Below, one piece after another: positions 36,149 to 47,719 of a DNA stretch of 64,000 nt (position 1 is the first letter of the stretch; the number at the start of each line of letters is the position of its first letter). The DNA comes from Mycolicibacterium sphagni. Its GTDB lineage: Bacteria > Actinomycetota > Actinomycetes > Mycobacteriales > Mycobacteriaceae. The translations under genes and the position numbers were made by a program. The notes beneath the pieces are model-generated. The model had not been told where the DNA came from and searched no databases. It saw nothing but the letters and a program-made list of their open reading frames with translations. The stretch is taken from contig NZ_VBSB01000005.1 in assembly GCF_013337765.1 (NCBI RefSeq), positions 310,001 through 374,000 on the forward strand. The letters run 5' to 3'.

Positions 36149-36685
36149 TCGCAGCGTCCACACCATCCCGCGATGGTGCAGAGCGGTGCAACTGGCCGGT
36201 GCAATATCGATGCGCCAGAACGACTTCGGCGGTGCATCCAGCGCATTCAAGATGACCGCACGGATCACCGCGGGATGGGTGATCGCCACGATGCGACCCG
36301 GCGTCCGGCTGATATCGGCCAGCCAGCCGCGCACCCGGGCGATCAACGCGACGACCGACTCACCGCCATGGGGGCAGCTGTCCGGTTCGGTGAGCCAGCG
36401 GGTGAGCTCGCCGGGCTGTACCGAGTCGAGATTCAAGCCACGCCACTGACCGTGATCCAGGTCAGCGAGCCGCGCATCGACCAGCGCCGACAAGCCGAGC
36501 AGTTCGGCGGTCTCGCGGGTCCGCGTCTCGGGCCCGCACAGCGCCGTGTCGGCAGGGCCGAGGTCGAGCCCGTCGAGCTGGCGGTGGCCAAGCGCATTCA
36601 GCGCTTCGTCGAGCGGAAATCGCCCGGCTGCCATGGCATCGGTCATGGCATGTGACACCAGGGTCAGCCGGACGATCTCGCTCAC
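36128..36685 (-). CDS. Histidine-phosphatase-fold protein of the cbt operon
   Basis: A 185-residue branch-2-like histidine phosphatase. The catalytic motif reads LVSHAMT, so the usual RHG is SHA: the histidine is kept, the arginine is lost. Other marks are PETRTRETAELL, DHGQWRG, HGGESV and THPAVIRAV (second histidine), so the core is otherwise present. GTG 36685 is taken as start. It follows cbtA by 61 bases that form a hairpin. With cbtBA it makes a B12-regulated unit; an alpha-ribazole-phosphatase-like role is possible but unproven. Its 3' end overlaps lpqF by 21 bases. Confidence 0.75.
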   Translation of the reverse strand: MSEIVRLTLVSHAMTDAMAAGRFPLDEALNALGHRQLDGLDLGPADTALCGPETRTRETAELLGLSALVDARLADLDHGQWRGLNLDSVQPGELTRWLTEPDSCPHGGESVVALIARVRGWLADISRTPGRIVAITHPAVIRAVILNALDAPPKSFWRIDIAPASCTALHHRGMVWTLRSAVTGQ

Positions 36686-36715
36686 GCAGCTCCCTCGCAA
36701 GCGAGGTAGCTGCGT
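36684..36715 (-). repeat. Hairpin between cbtA and the phosphatase-like gene
   Basis: Arms 36684-36698 and 36701-36715 pair over 15 bases with one mismatch and almost no loop. On the minus strand the stem starts 32 bases after the cbtA stop and runs into the downstream GTG, so it could act as an attenuator, RNA processing site or block to ribosome entry. Confidence 0.7.
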
Positions 36716-36746
36716 GTCCGCCTATGGTTCGCTCCGCAAGCGTCGC

Positions 36747-37547
36747 TCACGCAGTGATGAGCTCCCGCTCCTTGCTATCGAGCAGCCGGGACAGCATGGC
36801 CGCACCGAGCAGGCCGATCGTCGTCCAGACGATCACCTGAGTGCCAAGGGCATACAACCGGAACTCGTACAGGTCGACCGCGGGGAAGCCGGGGTACACG
36901 ATCGTCCCGGCGTCGTTGACCATCGGTCCCGGCGTCTCGTTGATCGTCGGCAGGATGAGCATCACGATCGCGACGGCGACGATGTAGGCGCCGCCCGCCG
37001 CCAGAGTCGCGTTCCAGGCACCCAGTTTCGGCGTGAGCTGGAAGGCGAGGTAGACCGAGGCGACCATCAACAGCGCGGACAGCGCCACCATCAGCAGATA
37101 GAGCAGAGCGCGCTGCTTGATGGTTTCGTCGAGGCTGGTCGCCGGCGGGTTAGGCGGGTACTTGAGCGCGGGAACCACCCACAGTGCGATGAGCATCGCC
37201 CCGGCGGTCAGCACTGCCAGCTTGCGCGCGGACACATCGCTGATCCGGCTGTAGGCCACGCAAAACACCACGGCGAACAACGCGCCGAGGGCGACGCTGA
37301 AGAGCAGCACGCCCAGTCCCATACCGATGTTGGACTGCACGGCCCTGGTGAACAGCTCGCCACCCTCTTCGTGGCCATGCCCGTGCCCGGACGCCGTCTC
37401 CATGGCCTCATGAGCCGCGGCGGTGCCGTCCTCGAAATCGATGGACCGCCCGACGATCGGCTCGATGAAGATCTTCGACCAGATGAATGCGAGCACGCCA
37501 GCGAAGGCGCCGGCCAGAATGCCGCGCCAGATCATTGATTTTTCCAT
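36747..37547 (-). CDS. cbtA: CbtA, putative cobalt transporter subunit
   Basis: A 266-residue membrane protein with about five to six hydrophobic segments; the N-terminal GILAGAFAGVLAFIWSKIFIEP is typical of CbtA. A histidine-rich loop SGHGHGHEEGGE lies near residues 53-64, suiting a metal ligand site. CbtA works with the small CbtB in cobalt uptake predicted from riboswitch association. It starts 21 bases after cbtB, and both are under the cobalamin riboswitch. Confidence 0.88.
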   Translation of the reverse strand: MEKSMIWRGILAGAFAGVLAFIWSKIFIEPIVGRSIDFEDGTAAAHEAMETASGHGHGHEEGGELFTRAVQSNIGMGLGVLLFSVALGALFAVVFCVAYSRISDVSARKLAVLTAGAMLIALWVVPALKYPPNPPATSLDETIKQRALLYLLMVALSALLMVASVYLAFQLTPKLGAWNATLAAGGAYIVAVAIVMLILPTINETPGPMVNDAGTIVYPGFPAVDLYEFRLYALGTQVIVWTTIGLLGAAMLSRLLDSKERELITA

Positions 37548-37568
37548 TTTTAGCTGGCTTCCTCTGGC

Positions 37569-37784
37569 TTAGTGGCAGGGGAAGCCGAGCAGATGGCGGG
37601 CGTCATGCACGAATTCGTGGACGTACATGTTGTCGCCGAACACCGAGGTGGCGCCTTGATCGACGCCGATGAAGTACAGGACCAGCAGCGCGAAAAACGC
37701 GGTCAGCGATAGCCAGACAACGGCCTTGGTGGCCGACAGGTCGACGGCGCGAGACCGACTCGACTGCGCTTGTGGAGTAGACAT
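37569..37784 (-). CDS. cbtB: CbtB, small cobalt transporter subunit
   Basis: A 71-residue protein with one membrane helix (about residues 22-41) and a C-terminal metal-binding tail HEFVHDARHLLGFPCH, the CbtB signature with three histidines, a cysteine and a final histidine. First gene after the riboswitch; AAAGGA serves as ribosome site about six bases before the ATG. Confidence 0.88.
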   Translation of the reverse strand: MSTPQAQSSRSRAVDLSATKAVVWLSLTAFFALLVLYFIGVDQGATSVFGDNMYVHEFVHDARHLLGFPCH

Positions 37785-37799
37785 TGGAGTCCTTTCAGG

Positions 37800-37925
37800 G
37801 AGCTGCGCGTCCCACGATGAACATGTGACGGGCCTCGGGTCTGACTGTCAACAGTGGCGCGACCGTTCTGGAGTTTCACCAGATTCCTCGACTCGTCCTT
37901 ACATCGAGGATGCTATACCTGCGCC
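37800..37925 (-). ncRNA. Cobalamin (B12) riboswitch
   Basis: On the minus strand the leader of cbtB contains GGTGAAACTCC (37880-37870), then GCCACTGT (37858-37851) and CAGTCAGACCCGAGGCC (37847-37831), in the order and spacing of the AdoCbl riboswitch core (GGTGAAACTCC, GCCACTG and the B12 box). A GC hairpin (GGGA...TCCC) just before the ribosome site of cbtB could be the expression platform. High B12 would lower cobalt uptake. Ends are approximate. Confidence 0.85.
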
Positions 37926-37928
37926 GGT

Positions 37929-38297
37929 TTAGGTGGCGCCGTAACCCAGTTGCTGTGCGGTGTACTTGGCAGCGTCGCTGACCGGGACCGCCTGCACGGC
38001 GGTGCCGTAGGCGCAGATCTCGGTCCAGACATCGCCGAGTTCGGTGGTGTCGAAACGCATTCCGATGATCGCGTTGCCACCGCGATTGCGGGCCTCGTTC
38101 ATCAACCGGTTCATCGCCTCGTTGCGGCTCTCGGCGAGATTCTTGGTCATGCCCTGCAGCTCGCCGCCGAACATGCTCTTGAAGCCCGCACCCATCTGGG
38201 AGAAGGCATTACGCGATCGCACGGTGAGACCGAACACCTCACCGCATACCCGCTGGATCTCCCAGCCCGGAATGTCATTGGTGGTAACCACAAGCAT
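37929..38297 (-). CDS. YbjQ-family (UPF0145) protein
   Basis: A 122-residue protein of the YbjQ/UPF0145 family, which forms pentameric rings. The motifs EVFGLTVRSRN near residue 21 and MNEARNRGGNAIIGMRFDTTE are characteristic. Molecular role unknown. It ends four bases before the mapped start of the cobalamin riboswitch, so it is an upstream neighbour on the same strand. A -10 element places a leaderless transcript at its ATG. Confidence 0.85.
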   Translation of the reverse strand: MLVVTTNDIPGWEIQRVCGEVFGLTVRSRNAFSQMGAGFKSMFGGELQGMTKNLAESRNEAMNRLMNEARNRGGNAIIGMRFDTTELGDVWTEICAYGTAVQAVPVSDAAKYTAQQLGYGAT

Positions 38298-38303
38298 GAG
38301 CAG

Positions 38304-38309
38304 AGATTA
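38304..38309 (-). promoter_or_regulatory. -10 element for a leaderless YbjQ-family transcript
   Basis: On the minus strand TAATCT is six bases before the ATG at 38297, so transcription probably begins at the start codon. No ribosome-binding site is seen. Confidence 0.6.
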
Positions 38310-38387
38310 GCGGTCGCAAGCGCGAGAATCGACGCAGTCGCAAAGTATTCACAGGCGATATGGCAGGGCCATACGACGGGGCCATAC

Positions 38388-38416
38388 GAAAAAGGCCCCC
38401 GACACTGTCGAGGGCC
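38388..38416 (-). terminator. Intrinsic terminator of clpC1
   Basis: On the minus strand GGCCCTCGAC-agt-GTCGGGGGCC is followed by TTTTT, beginning 16 bases after the clpC1 stop. One mismatch in the stem. This is the only textbook terminator seen in the window. Confidence 0.85.
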
Positions 38417-38431
38417 ATTTTCGTTGCGCTA

Positions 38432-40960
<2,529 letters not shown>

Positions 40961-41022
40961 CGTCGGTTACCTGCTCTCCATCACGATTAGGTACAGCGGT
41001 AGTCACCACGTACCTGTCGTCC

Positions 41023-41028
41023 ACTCTA
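41023..41028 (-). promoter_or_regulatory. Candidate -10 element of clpC1
   Basis: On the minus strand TAGAGT reads toward clpC1 about 60 bases before its ATG, which would give a leader of roughly 55 bases. The clpC1-lsr2 gap (255 bases) shows no other gene. Confidence 0.4.
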
Positions 41029-41215
41029 ATGGGCGGCCACCGAAGGCGTCCTCCCTTGCCCACCAATACCGCATCTCTAGCGGTGCAGACCTAGCACACC
41101 AACGCGGCAGGGCAGCGAAACGTTTCCGGTAATCAGCGGCAACCGCTTCGCCGCGAGCGAACGGGGCTTGCGGCTGTGGCTGAGAAAGTCGGACAGGCCA
41201 ACGGCCCGATGCGAT

Positions 41216-41557
41216 CTACGTGGCGGCGTGGAAGGCGTCGATGATGTCGGCCGGGATACGTCCCCGCGTCGACACCTTGTGACCGTTGCGGCGCGCCCAG
41301 TCGCGGATGGCGGCGCTCTGCTCCCGGTCGATCGAGGCACGTCCACGGCCGGCCGGGCCGGAGCGGCCACGGCGACGGCCACCGACGCGACGGCTGGCCT
41401 CGACCCACTGCTTGAGATCGTTGCGAAGTTTCTGAGCATTCTTTGAGGAAAGATCGATCTCATAGCTCACACCGTCGAGCGCGAATTCGACCGTTTCATC
41501 CGCCGCGCCCGCCCCGTCGAAATCGTCGACGAGAGTGACGGTAACTTTCTTGGCCAT
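41216..41557 (-). CDS. lsr2: Lsr2, nucleoid-associated xenogeneic silencer
   Basis: A 113-residue H-NS-like protein. The N-terminal half ([11 protein letters not shown]...[15 protein letters not shown]) forms the dimer/oligomer domain; the middle is a basic linker ([14 protein letters not shown]); the C-terminal domain has [11 protein letters not shown], where RGR inserts into the minor groove of AT-rich DNA. Near-identical to the M. tuberculosis protein (112 residues). An inverted repeat lies in its upstream region. Confidence 0.97.
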   Translation of the reverse strand: MAKKVTVTLVDDFDGAGAADETVEFALDGVSYEIDLSSKNAQKLRNDLKQWVEASRRVGGRRRGRSGPAGRGRASIDREQSAAIRDWARRNGHKVSTRGRIPADIIDAFHAAT

Positions 41558-41633
41558 TGCCTCACTGAATCCTTATGCCTGCGCACAACAACCGATAGTT
41601 GGGCGTCTACAACTTTGTGCTGTCCACCAACAC

Positions 41634-41661
41634 TGTGCCACCAATCTGCCACATTGGCACA
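41634..41661. promoter_or_regulatory. Inverted repeat upstream of lsr2
   Basis: TGTGCCA (41634-41640) and TGGCACA (41655-41661) are a perfect seven-base inverted repeat with centres 21 bases apart, two helical turns, 77-104 bases upstream of the lsr2 ATG and 32 bases past the lysS stop. A nested CCAAT/ATTGG pair (41641-41645, 41653-41657) overlaps it. It may be an lsr2 operator or the end of the lysS transcript. Confidence 0.4.
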
Positions 41662-41692
41662 CGGCATTCAACAAGGATTGGATCAGTGCACT

Positions 41693-43213
41693 TCAGCCAT
41701 GTCGCCGAACAATCGGGAACAAAACCGTTTCCCGAATTGACAAGCCGGTGAGAACCATCAACAGGCGATCGATACCCATTCCGGTTCCGGTTGTCGGCGG
41801 CATCGCATACTCCATCGCTGCCAGGAAATCCTCATCGAGCGCCATCGCCTCGTCGTCCCCGGCAGCCGCGGCCTTGGCCTGGGCCTCGAAACGCTCGCGC
41901 TGCACAATCGGGTCGACCAGCTCGGAGTACCCCGTCGCCAACTCCATTCCGCGGGCGTAGAGATCCCACTTTTCGGTCACGCCAGGAATGCTGCGGTGCT
42001 GCCGGGTCAGCGGTGTGGTCTCGATCGGAAAATCCTTGACGAATGTCGGGGCCCACAATGTGTCCCCGACCGTGTGCTCCCACAGTTCTTCGACGAGCTT
42101 GCCGTGCCCGTAGCCGCGATCACGCGGAATCTCCACGTCAAGCCGGTCGGCAATAGCGAGCAGATATTCCAGTGATGTGTCGGGTGTGATCTCTTCACCG
42201 AGAGCTTCGGACAACGACGGGTACATTTGAATCGACGGCCATTCGCCGTCGATGTCATAGATTGTCCCGTCCGGCAATGGCACTTGCCGAGTCCCGATCG
42301 CCTCATCCGCCACTTCTTGAATAACTTCGCGGGTGACGATCGCGGAATCGTCATACGTTCCCCAAGCCTGATAAGTCTCGAGCATCGAGAATTCCGGCGA
42401 ATGTGTGGAATCCGCACCTTCGTTTCGGAAGTTCCGATTCAGCTCGAAAACCTTCTCCAGCCCGCCGACGACGCACCGCTTGAGGAACAACTCCGGGGCG
42501 ATCCGCAGATACAAGTCCGCATCGAGCGCATTGGAGTGGGTGACGAACGGCCGAGCGGCCGCACCGCCGGCCAGCGTCTGCAGCATCGGGGTCTCGACTT
42601 CGAGGAAGTCGCGGCGCTCCAACGCGTTGCGCACGGCCCGGACGACGGCGACGCGCTGTCGGGCCACCTCGCGGGCCTGCGGGCGCACGATCAGATCGAC
42701 ATAGCGCTGCCGGACCCGGGACTCCTCGCTCATCTCCTTGTGGGCGACGGGCAGCGGGCGCAACGCCTTGCTGGCCATCAGCCACGAATCGGCCAACACC
42801 GACAGCTCGCCACGGCGGGAACTGATCACCTCGCCGTGCACGAAAACGATGTCACCGAGGTCGACCTCGGCCTTCCAGGCCTCCAAGGCCTCCTCGCCAA
42901 CGCCGGCGAGGCTGATCATCGCCTGCAGCTGCGTCCCGTCGCCTTCCTGCAGCGTGGCGAAGCACAGCTTGCCCGAGTTGCGGGCAAATACCACCCGGCC
43001 GGTGACGCCGACGAGATCGCCGGTGGTGGTGTCTGCGGCCAGGTCCGGGTAGGCCGCACGGATCTGCGCCAGCGAGTGAGTGCGCGGCACCGAAACCGGG
43101 TAAGGGTCTTTGCCGCCGGCCAAAAGGGCCTCGCGCTTGCCCTGGCGGATCCGGAACTGTTCGGGGACGTCGGCGCCCGCATGGTCGGTACCCGGAGTAT
43201 CTGCAGAGCTCAC
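41693..43213 (-). CDS. lysS: Lysyl-tRNA synthetase, class II
   Basis: A 506-residue class II synthetase. An N-terminal OB-fold anticodon-binding domain ([18 protein letters not shown]) is followed by motif 2 ([18 protein letters not shown]) and motif 3 ([15 protein letters not shown]). GTG start 43213, only 23 bases from the divergent deaminase gene; a minus-strand TAAGCT eight bases upstream could give a nearly leaderless transcript. Length matches Rv3598c. It is not the LysX fusion form, since no membrane domain is present. Confidence 0.95.
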   Translation of the reverse strand: MSSADTPGTDHAGADVPEQFRIRQGKREALLAGGKDPYPVSVPRTHSLAQIRAAYPDLAADTTTGDLVGVTGRVVFARNSGKLCFATLQEGDGTQLQAMISLAGVGEEALEAWKAEVDLGDIVFVHGEVISSRRGELSVLADSWLMASKALRPLPVAHKEMSEESRVRQRYVDLIVRPQAREVARQRVAVVRAVRNALERRDFLEVETPMLQTLAGGAAARPFVTHSNALDADLYLRIAPELFLKRCVVGGLEKVFELNRNFRNEGADSTHSPEFSMLETYQAWGTYDDSAIVTREVIQEVADEAIGTRQVPLPDGTIYDIDGEWPSIQMYPSLSEALGEEITPDTSLEYLLAIADRLDVEIPRDRGYGHGKLVEELWEHTVGDTLWAPTFVKDFPIETTPLTRQHRSIPGVTEKWDLYARGMELATGYSELVDPIVQRERFEAQAKAAAAGDDEAMALDEDFLAAMEYAMPPTTGTGMGIDRLLMVLTGLSIRETVLFPIVRRHG

Positions 43214-43236
43214 GACGTGCCAGCTTAAATGAGGTC

Positions 43237-44517
43237 ATGAGGTCCCTCCTAAACACGGCCGCGGTGGCCACCCTGGCCGACGAGCGGCTGGACTGGCGAT
43301 TCAAGGGTCTGCCCGCCGCGTGGGCGGGCCAGACCGCGGCGCAAATCAGTGCAGCCGCGCCCGATCTGTTCGACGCCGGGCCGCTGGGACCGGTGTGCGT
43401 ACTGTCCGCCGAGGCACTGGGCCACAACCTGGCCACGATGGCCGGCTGGTGTGCGCACCACGGTGTCGAGCTGGCGCCGCACGGCAAGACGCACATGTCC
43501 CCTCAGCTGCTGGCCCGCCAGTTCGACGCCGGGGCGTGCGCGGTGACGGCCGCGACGATCAGCCAGGTGCGGACCTACCGGGCATTCGGGGTCCGCGAGG
43601 TGGTGCTTGCCAACGAACTGGTCGACGCCGCGGGGCTGGCCTGGTTGGCCGCCGAATTGGACGGTGACCCCGATTTCCGGGTGATCTGCTGGGTGGACTC
43701 GGTTCGCGGGGTGGCGCTGATGACCGAGGCGCTGCACGCCGCCGGCGCCAGGCGCCCGCTCGACGTCTGCGTCGAGCTCGGCGCGGCGGGCACCCGCACC
43801 GGCTGCCGCGACGACTCGGCGGCCGACGCGGTGGCCGCCGCCGCAGTGGCCAGCCCGCGGCTTCGGCTGGTCGGGGTGGCCGCCTACGAGGCCGCTCTCG
43901 GCCACGACGTGTCGGCAGACGGAGTCGAGCGGGTGCGGGACTACCTGACGTGGGTGCGCGCGGTCGCGATCCGGCTGGCGCCATTGTGTGAGGCGGCTGA
44001 TGTCATCGTGACGGCCGGCGGCAGTACACATTTCGACCTGGTGGCGCAGACGTTGGCAGGCGATTGGCGCACGATCCTGCGCAGCGGTGCGTACCTCACC
44101 AATGACGACGGGCTGTACCTGCGGACCTCACCGCTGACCAGACCCGGAGCAGGGCCCGGCGGGTTCGTGGCGGCCATGCACGTGTGGGCGCAGGTGTGCT
44201 CGCGGCCCGAGCCGGGCTTGGCATTGCTGACGATGGGCCGCCGCGACGTGTCGTTCGATCAGGATATGCCTGTGCCGCAACGACTTCGGCGTGGATCCGG
44301 CTGGGCGGATGACGCTCTGGTGGGTTGTGAGGTCGTCAAGCTCAACGACCAGCACGCGTTCCTGCGATTGTCGCCTGCCGCCGAAGAGGTCGTCGAGGTC
44401 GGCAGCTGGATCGCTTTCGGGGTGTCGCACCCGTGCACGGTGTTCGACAAGTGGCAGCTGATCCCGGTGCTCAACGAGCGCGGCCGGGTGACCGAGCTGG
44501 TGCGCACTTTTTTCTAG
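43237..44517 (+). CDS. D-serine dehydratase/D-threonine aldolase-like PLP enzyme
   Basis: A 426-residue fold-type III PLP protein of the alanine-racemase-N family. [10 protein letters not shown] (about residues 78-87) holds the PLP lysine; the C-terminal domain carries [12 protein letters not shown] with the His-X-Cys zinc site seen in eukaryotic-type D-serine dehydratases and in D-threonine aldolases. It probably removes D-amino acids, such as D-serine. It stands between lysS and coaX on the opposite strand, and its stop overlaps the coaX stop by four bases. Confidence 0.82.
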   Translation: MRSLLNTAAVATLADERLDWRFKGLPAAWAGQTAAQISAAAPDLFDAGPLGPVCVLSAEALGHNLATMAGWCAHHGVELAPHGKTHMSPQLLARQFDAGACAVTAATISQVRTYRAFGVREVVLANELVDAAGLAWLAAELDGDPDFRVICWVDSVRGVALMTEALHAAGARRPLDVCVELGAAGTRTGCRDDSAADAVAAAAVASPRLRLVGVAAYEAALGHDVSADGVERVRDYLTWVRAVAIRLAPLCEAADVIVTAGGSTHFDLVAQTLAGDWRTILRSGAYLTNDDGLYLRTSPLTRPGAGPGGFVAAMHVWAQVCSRPEPGLALLTMGRRDVSFDQDMPVPQRLRRGSGWADDALVGCEVVKLNDQHAFLRLSPAAEEVVEVGSWIAFGVSHPCTVFDKWQLIPVLNERGRVTELVRTFF

Positions 44518-45329
44518 CGCGCGGATTTGACCCGGCCGCGCTGGTTGTCGCGGTTGCGTTCGTAGACCATCCGCAGCCCGTCCAGGGTCAGGTGCTGGTC
44601 GTAGTGCTGCACGGTGTGGAGGTCGGGAAGCATCAGTGGCGCGGAGTGACCGGTGGCGACCACGGCGACATCGGAACCGGCGAAGCCGTCGATGTCCTCC
44701 CGGATCCGGTTCACCAATCCGTCCACCAGGCCCGCGAATCCGAACAGCGCCCCGGCCTGCATGCACTCCACCGTGTTCTTGCCGACCACCGACCGCGGCC
44801 TGGTGAGCTCGACCCTGCGCAACGCCGCCGACCGTGCGGCCGCCGCATCCGAGGACACCTGGACGCCGGGAGCGATTGCCCCGCCGAGGAATTCACCCTT
44901 GGCCGAGACGACGTCGACACAGATCGACGAGCCGAAGTCCACCACGATGGCGGCGGACTTGAACTTGGCGAATGCCGCCAGGCAATTCACGATCCGGTCG
45001 GCGCCCACCTCTTTGGGGTTGTCGACCAGCAGCGGGATCCCGGTGCGCACACCGGGTTCGATGAGCACGTGCGGCACGCTGGGCCAGTACTGCTCGAGCA
45101 TCACCCTGACCTCATGCATGACCGAGGGGACGGTGGACAGCCCGGTGGCGCCGGTGAGGCGCTCGGAGTCGTCGCCGATCAGTCCCTCGATGGTGAGTGC
45201 CAGCTCGTCGGCGGTGACCTCCGGTTCGGTGCGAATCCGCCACTGCTGCGTCACTTTTGCGTGATCACCGGAGCCGGAGATCAACCCGACGACGGTGTGG
45301 GTGTTGCGGACGTCGATGGCCAGCAGCAC
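44514..45329 (-). CDS. coaX: Type III pantothenate kinase
   Basis: A 271-residue CoaX-type kinase of the ASKHA fold that phosphorylates pantothenate in CoA synthesis. [16 protein letters not shown] is the phosphate 1 motif, [23 protein letters not shown] phosphate 2, and GADRIVN the substrate region. It is last in the long minus-strand folate/pantothenate operon, two bases after panD. Mycobacteria also encode a type I CoaA; the type III protein is reported as inactive in M. tuberculosis. Confidence 0.92.
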   Translation of the reverse strand: MLLAIDVRNTHTVVGLISGSGDHAKVTQQWRIRTEPEVTADELALTIEGLIGDDSERLTGATGLSTVPSVMHEVRVMLEQYWPSVPHVLIEPGVRTGIPLLVDNPKEVGADRIVNCLAAFAKFKSAAIVVDFGSSICVDVVSAKGEFLGGAIAPGVQVSSDAAAARSAALRRVELTRPRSVVGKNTVECMQAGALFGFAGLVDGLVNRIREDIDGFAGSDVAVVATGHSAPLMLPDLHTVQHYDQHLTLDGLRMVYERNRDNQRGRVKSAR

Positions 45330-45331
45330 GG

Positions 45332-45748
45332 CTATCCCACCGCCCGCGGCGACAGCAGGTCGGTAACGTCGTCGGGCACGAACGCCGGGTCGTCACCGAT
45401 GTCGATCTGCCGGTTGTCGGCGTCGACGAACACCACCCGGGGCCGGTAGGCCCGCGCCTCGGCGTCGTCCATCACGCCATAGGCGATCAGAATAACCAGA
45501 TCACCGGGATGGACCAGATGGGCTGCCGCACCGTTGATTCCGATCACCCCGGTACCGCGTTGCCCGGTGATCACGTAGGTCTCCAGGCGCGCGCCGTTGT
45601 CGATATCGACGATCGTCACCTGCTCACCCTCGAGCAGGTCGGCGGCATCCATCAGATCGGCGTCGACGGTCACCGATCCGACGTAGTGCAGGTCGGCGTG
45701 CGTGACGGTGGCGCGGTGGATCTTCGACTTCAGCATCGTCCGGAACAT
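45332..45748 (-). CDS. panD: Aspartate 1-decarboxylase
   Basis: A 138-residue pyruvoyl enzyme that makes beta-alanine. The self-cleavage site is Gly24-Ser25 ([12 protein letters not shown]), which yields the pyruvoyl cofactor; Lys9, His11 and Arg54-region residues match the family, as does [12 protein letters not shown]. The ATG at 45748 shares its A with the panC stop (TGATG) and has GGAG upstream; a TTG four codons earlier is less likely. Confidence 0.95.
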   Translation of the reverse strand: MFRTMLKSKIHRATVTHADLHYVGSVTVDADLMDAADLLEGEQVTIVDIDNGARLETYVITGQRGTGVIGINGAAAHLVHPGDLVILIAYGVMDDAEARAYRPRVVFVDADNRQIDIGDDPAFVPDDVTDLLSPRAVG

Positions 45749-46677
45749 CAATTTCTCCAAGTAATCTCGTTGCGTTCACCATTGCCGGCACCGTGCGGAG
45801 CGGTGTCGGACGACAGGTCGACAGCGATGTTGTCCAGCAGCCGGGTGGCGCCGAGTCGGGCGGCGACCAACAGCCGGGCCGGACCGTAGGCGGGTGCCGG
45901 CTCCAGGTGCGGGCCACGCACTTCCAGGTAGTCGAGTTCGAAGGCGGGAACCTCGTCGAGGACAGCGCGGGCGGCGTCCAGCGCGGCGTCAGCCCCGCCG
46001 GCGGCGGCATACATACCGGCCAGCAGCGCCGCCGACAATGCGCCGGCCTGTTCGCGTTCCTCGGCGGTGAGGTAGCGGTTGCGCGACGACATGGCCAGAC
46101 CGTCGGACTCCCGCACGATGGGCACACCGACGATGCGCACGTCGACGTTGAGATCGTCGACCATCTGCCGGATCAGGGCCAGCTGCTGATAATCCTTCTC
46201 ACCGAAGAAGGCCCTGTCCGGTCGCACGATCTGCAACAGCTTCAAGACGACGGTCAGCATGCCGGCGAAATGCCCAGGCCGCGAAGAACCTTCGAGCTGC
46301 GCCCCCAGCGGACCCGGGTGCACGGTGGTGCGCGGGCCGTCGGGATACATCGCCGACACGTTCGGCGTGAACACCACCTCGACACCTTCGGCGCGCAACA
46401 GCTCGAGGTCGGAGTCCAGGGTGCGCGGGTAGGCGTCGAGGTCCTCGCTGGGCCCAAACTGCAAGGGGTTGACGAAGATCGACACCACGACCACTGCGCC
46501 TGGCACCCGCTTGGCGGAACGAACCAGCGTCAGGTGGCCCTCGTGCAGCGCACCCATGGTCGGCACCAGCATCACCCGCCGCCCGCTGTGGCGCAGCGCG
46601 CGGGTCACGTCGGATACCGTCTTGGGCGACGGGTAGACGTTGAGCTGCCGGGCGGTGAACTGCGGGCCCGCCTTCAC
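45748..46677 (-). CDS. panC: Pantothenate synthetase
   Basis: A 309-residue ligase joining pantoate and beta-alanine with [22 protein letters not shown] contains the HIGH-like motif, [10 protein letters not shown] a substrate contact and [12 protein letters not shown] the KMSKS-like loop. The GTG at 46677 overlaps the previous stop by four bases (GTGA) and gives exactly the M. tuberculosis length; an ATG eight codons earlier is possible. Its stop overlaps panD by one base. Confidence 0.95.
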   Translation of the reverse strand: MKAGPQFTARQLNVYPSPKTVSDVTRALRHSGRRVMLVPTMGALHEGHLTLVRSAKRVPGAVVVVSIFVNPLQFGPSEDLDAYPRTLDSDLELLRAEGVEVVFTPNVSAMYPDGPRTTVHPGPLGAQLEGSSRPGHFAGMLTVVLKLLQIVRPDRAFFGEKDYQQLALIRQMVDDLNVDVRIVGVPIVRESDGLAMSSRNRYLTAEEREQAGALSAALLAGMYAAAGGADAALDAARAVLDEVPAFELDYLEVRGPHLEPAPAYGPARLLVAARLGATRLLDNIAVDLSSDTAPHGAGNGERNEITWRN

Positions 46678-47609
46678 CGTCGCCGTCCTTGTCCTGACCA
46701 TTCGGCCAACACCTCAACAACCTCCTTGGGGGCGTGCGCCCGCTGGGCGGTACGCAGCGAGTTCGCGCAATATGCCTGCGCCAGTTCAGAATTCACTTGA
46801 TCGAGAGCAGCCAGATGACTGGCGACGGCCGCGGCGTCACCGCGCGCCACCGGTCCGGTCAATGCCGCCTGGCCGCGCTGCAGAGTGTTCTCCAACGCGG
46901 CGCGGGCCAGCGGGCCGACGATCCGTTCCGCCAACCCGCCGGGAGCGTCGACGACCAGTTCCTGTCCGAGTAGCTCCTGACCGGCCAGGGAAGAGCGCAG
47001 CGCATCCAGTGCGTCGGCGAGCACGGTGACGATGTGGTTGCTCGCGTGGGCCAGGGCCGCGTGATACAGCGTTCGCGCATCTTCGCGGACCCCGAACGGC
47101 TCACCGCCGATTTCCAGCACCAGCGACTGGGCGATGGCATAGCCGATCTCGTCGGCCGCGGTGACGCCGAAGCAGCTGTCGGACAGCCGGGCGATGTCCT
47201 CCTCGGCGCCGGTGAACGTCATCGCGGGGTGAATCGCCAGCGGGACACAGCCCTGCTCGGCCAGCGGGGCCAGGATCGCGACCCCGTTGGCACCCGAGGT
47301 GTGCACGACGATGGTTCCGCGGTGCACGGCCCCGGTCGCGGCCAGGCCGTTGATCAACCCGGGCAACTCGGAGTCCGGCACGGTCAGCAGCAATAGCTCG
47401 GCCCGGTCGGCGACGTCGGGAACCGGCAGGATCTCAGTGTCGGGGAGCCGACGCTCGGCCAGCCCGCGCGATGTCGCCGAGATCGCGCTGCATGCGACCA
47501 CCACGTGCTCGGCACGTTCCAAGGCCAAGCCGAGTGCAGTGCCGACGCGGCCGGCCGAGACGATGCCGACCTTGAGCCGGGCCGGGCGCAAGCCGCTGGG
47601 GGTCCCCAC
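46674..47609 (-). CDS. Rossmann-fold DUF2520 protein, possible ketopantoate reductase
   Basis: A 311-residue NAD(P)-binding protein: [17 protein letters not shown] (about residues 14-30) is a Rossmann loop, and the C-terminal DUF2520 helical domain holds [19 protein letters not shown] and [18 protein letters not shown]. In Francisella a protein of this type (PanG) is a ketopantoate reductase. Position directly before panC, with a four-base overlap, fits a role in making pantoate, but this is inference. Matches Rv3603c. Confidence 0.82.
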   Translation of the reverse strand: MGTPSGLRPARLKVGIVSAGRVGTALGLALERAEHVVVACSAISATSRGLAERRLPDTEILPVPDVADRAELLLLTVPDSELPGLINGLAATGAVHRGTIVVHTSGANGVAILAPLAEQGCVPLAIHPAMTFTGAEEDIARLSDSCFGVTAADEIGYAIAQSLVLEIGGEPFGVREDARTLYHAALAHASNHIVTVLADALDALRSSLAGQELLGQELVVDAPGGLAERIVGPLARAALENTLQRGQAALTGPVARGDAAAVASHLAALDQVNSELAQAYCANSLRTAQRAHAPKEVVEVLAEWSGQGRRR

Positions 47610-47719
47610 GTCGACGACCTCGCTGACGTCAATGAGTGTTTTCGTTCCGGTCCTGTGTCGGGTACCGGACGGTCTTCACAACTCTAACCTGGCGGGTACC
47701 GGGCTCTGACCAGGCTGTG

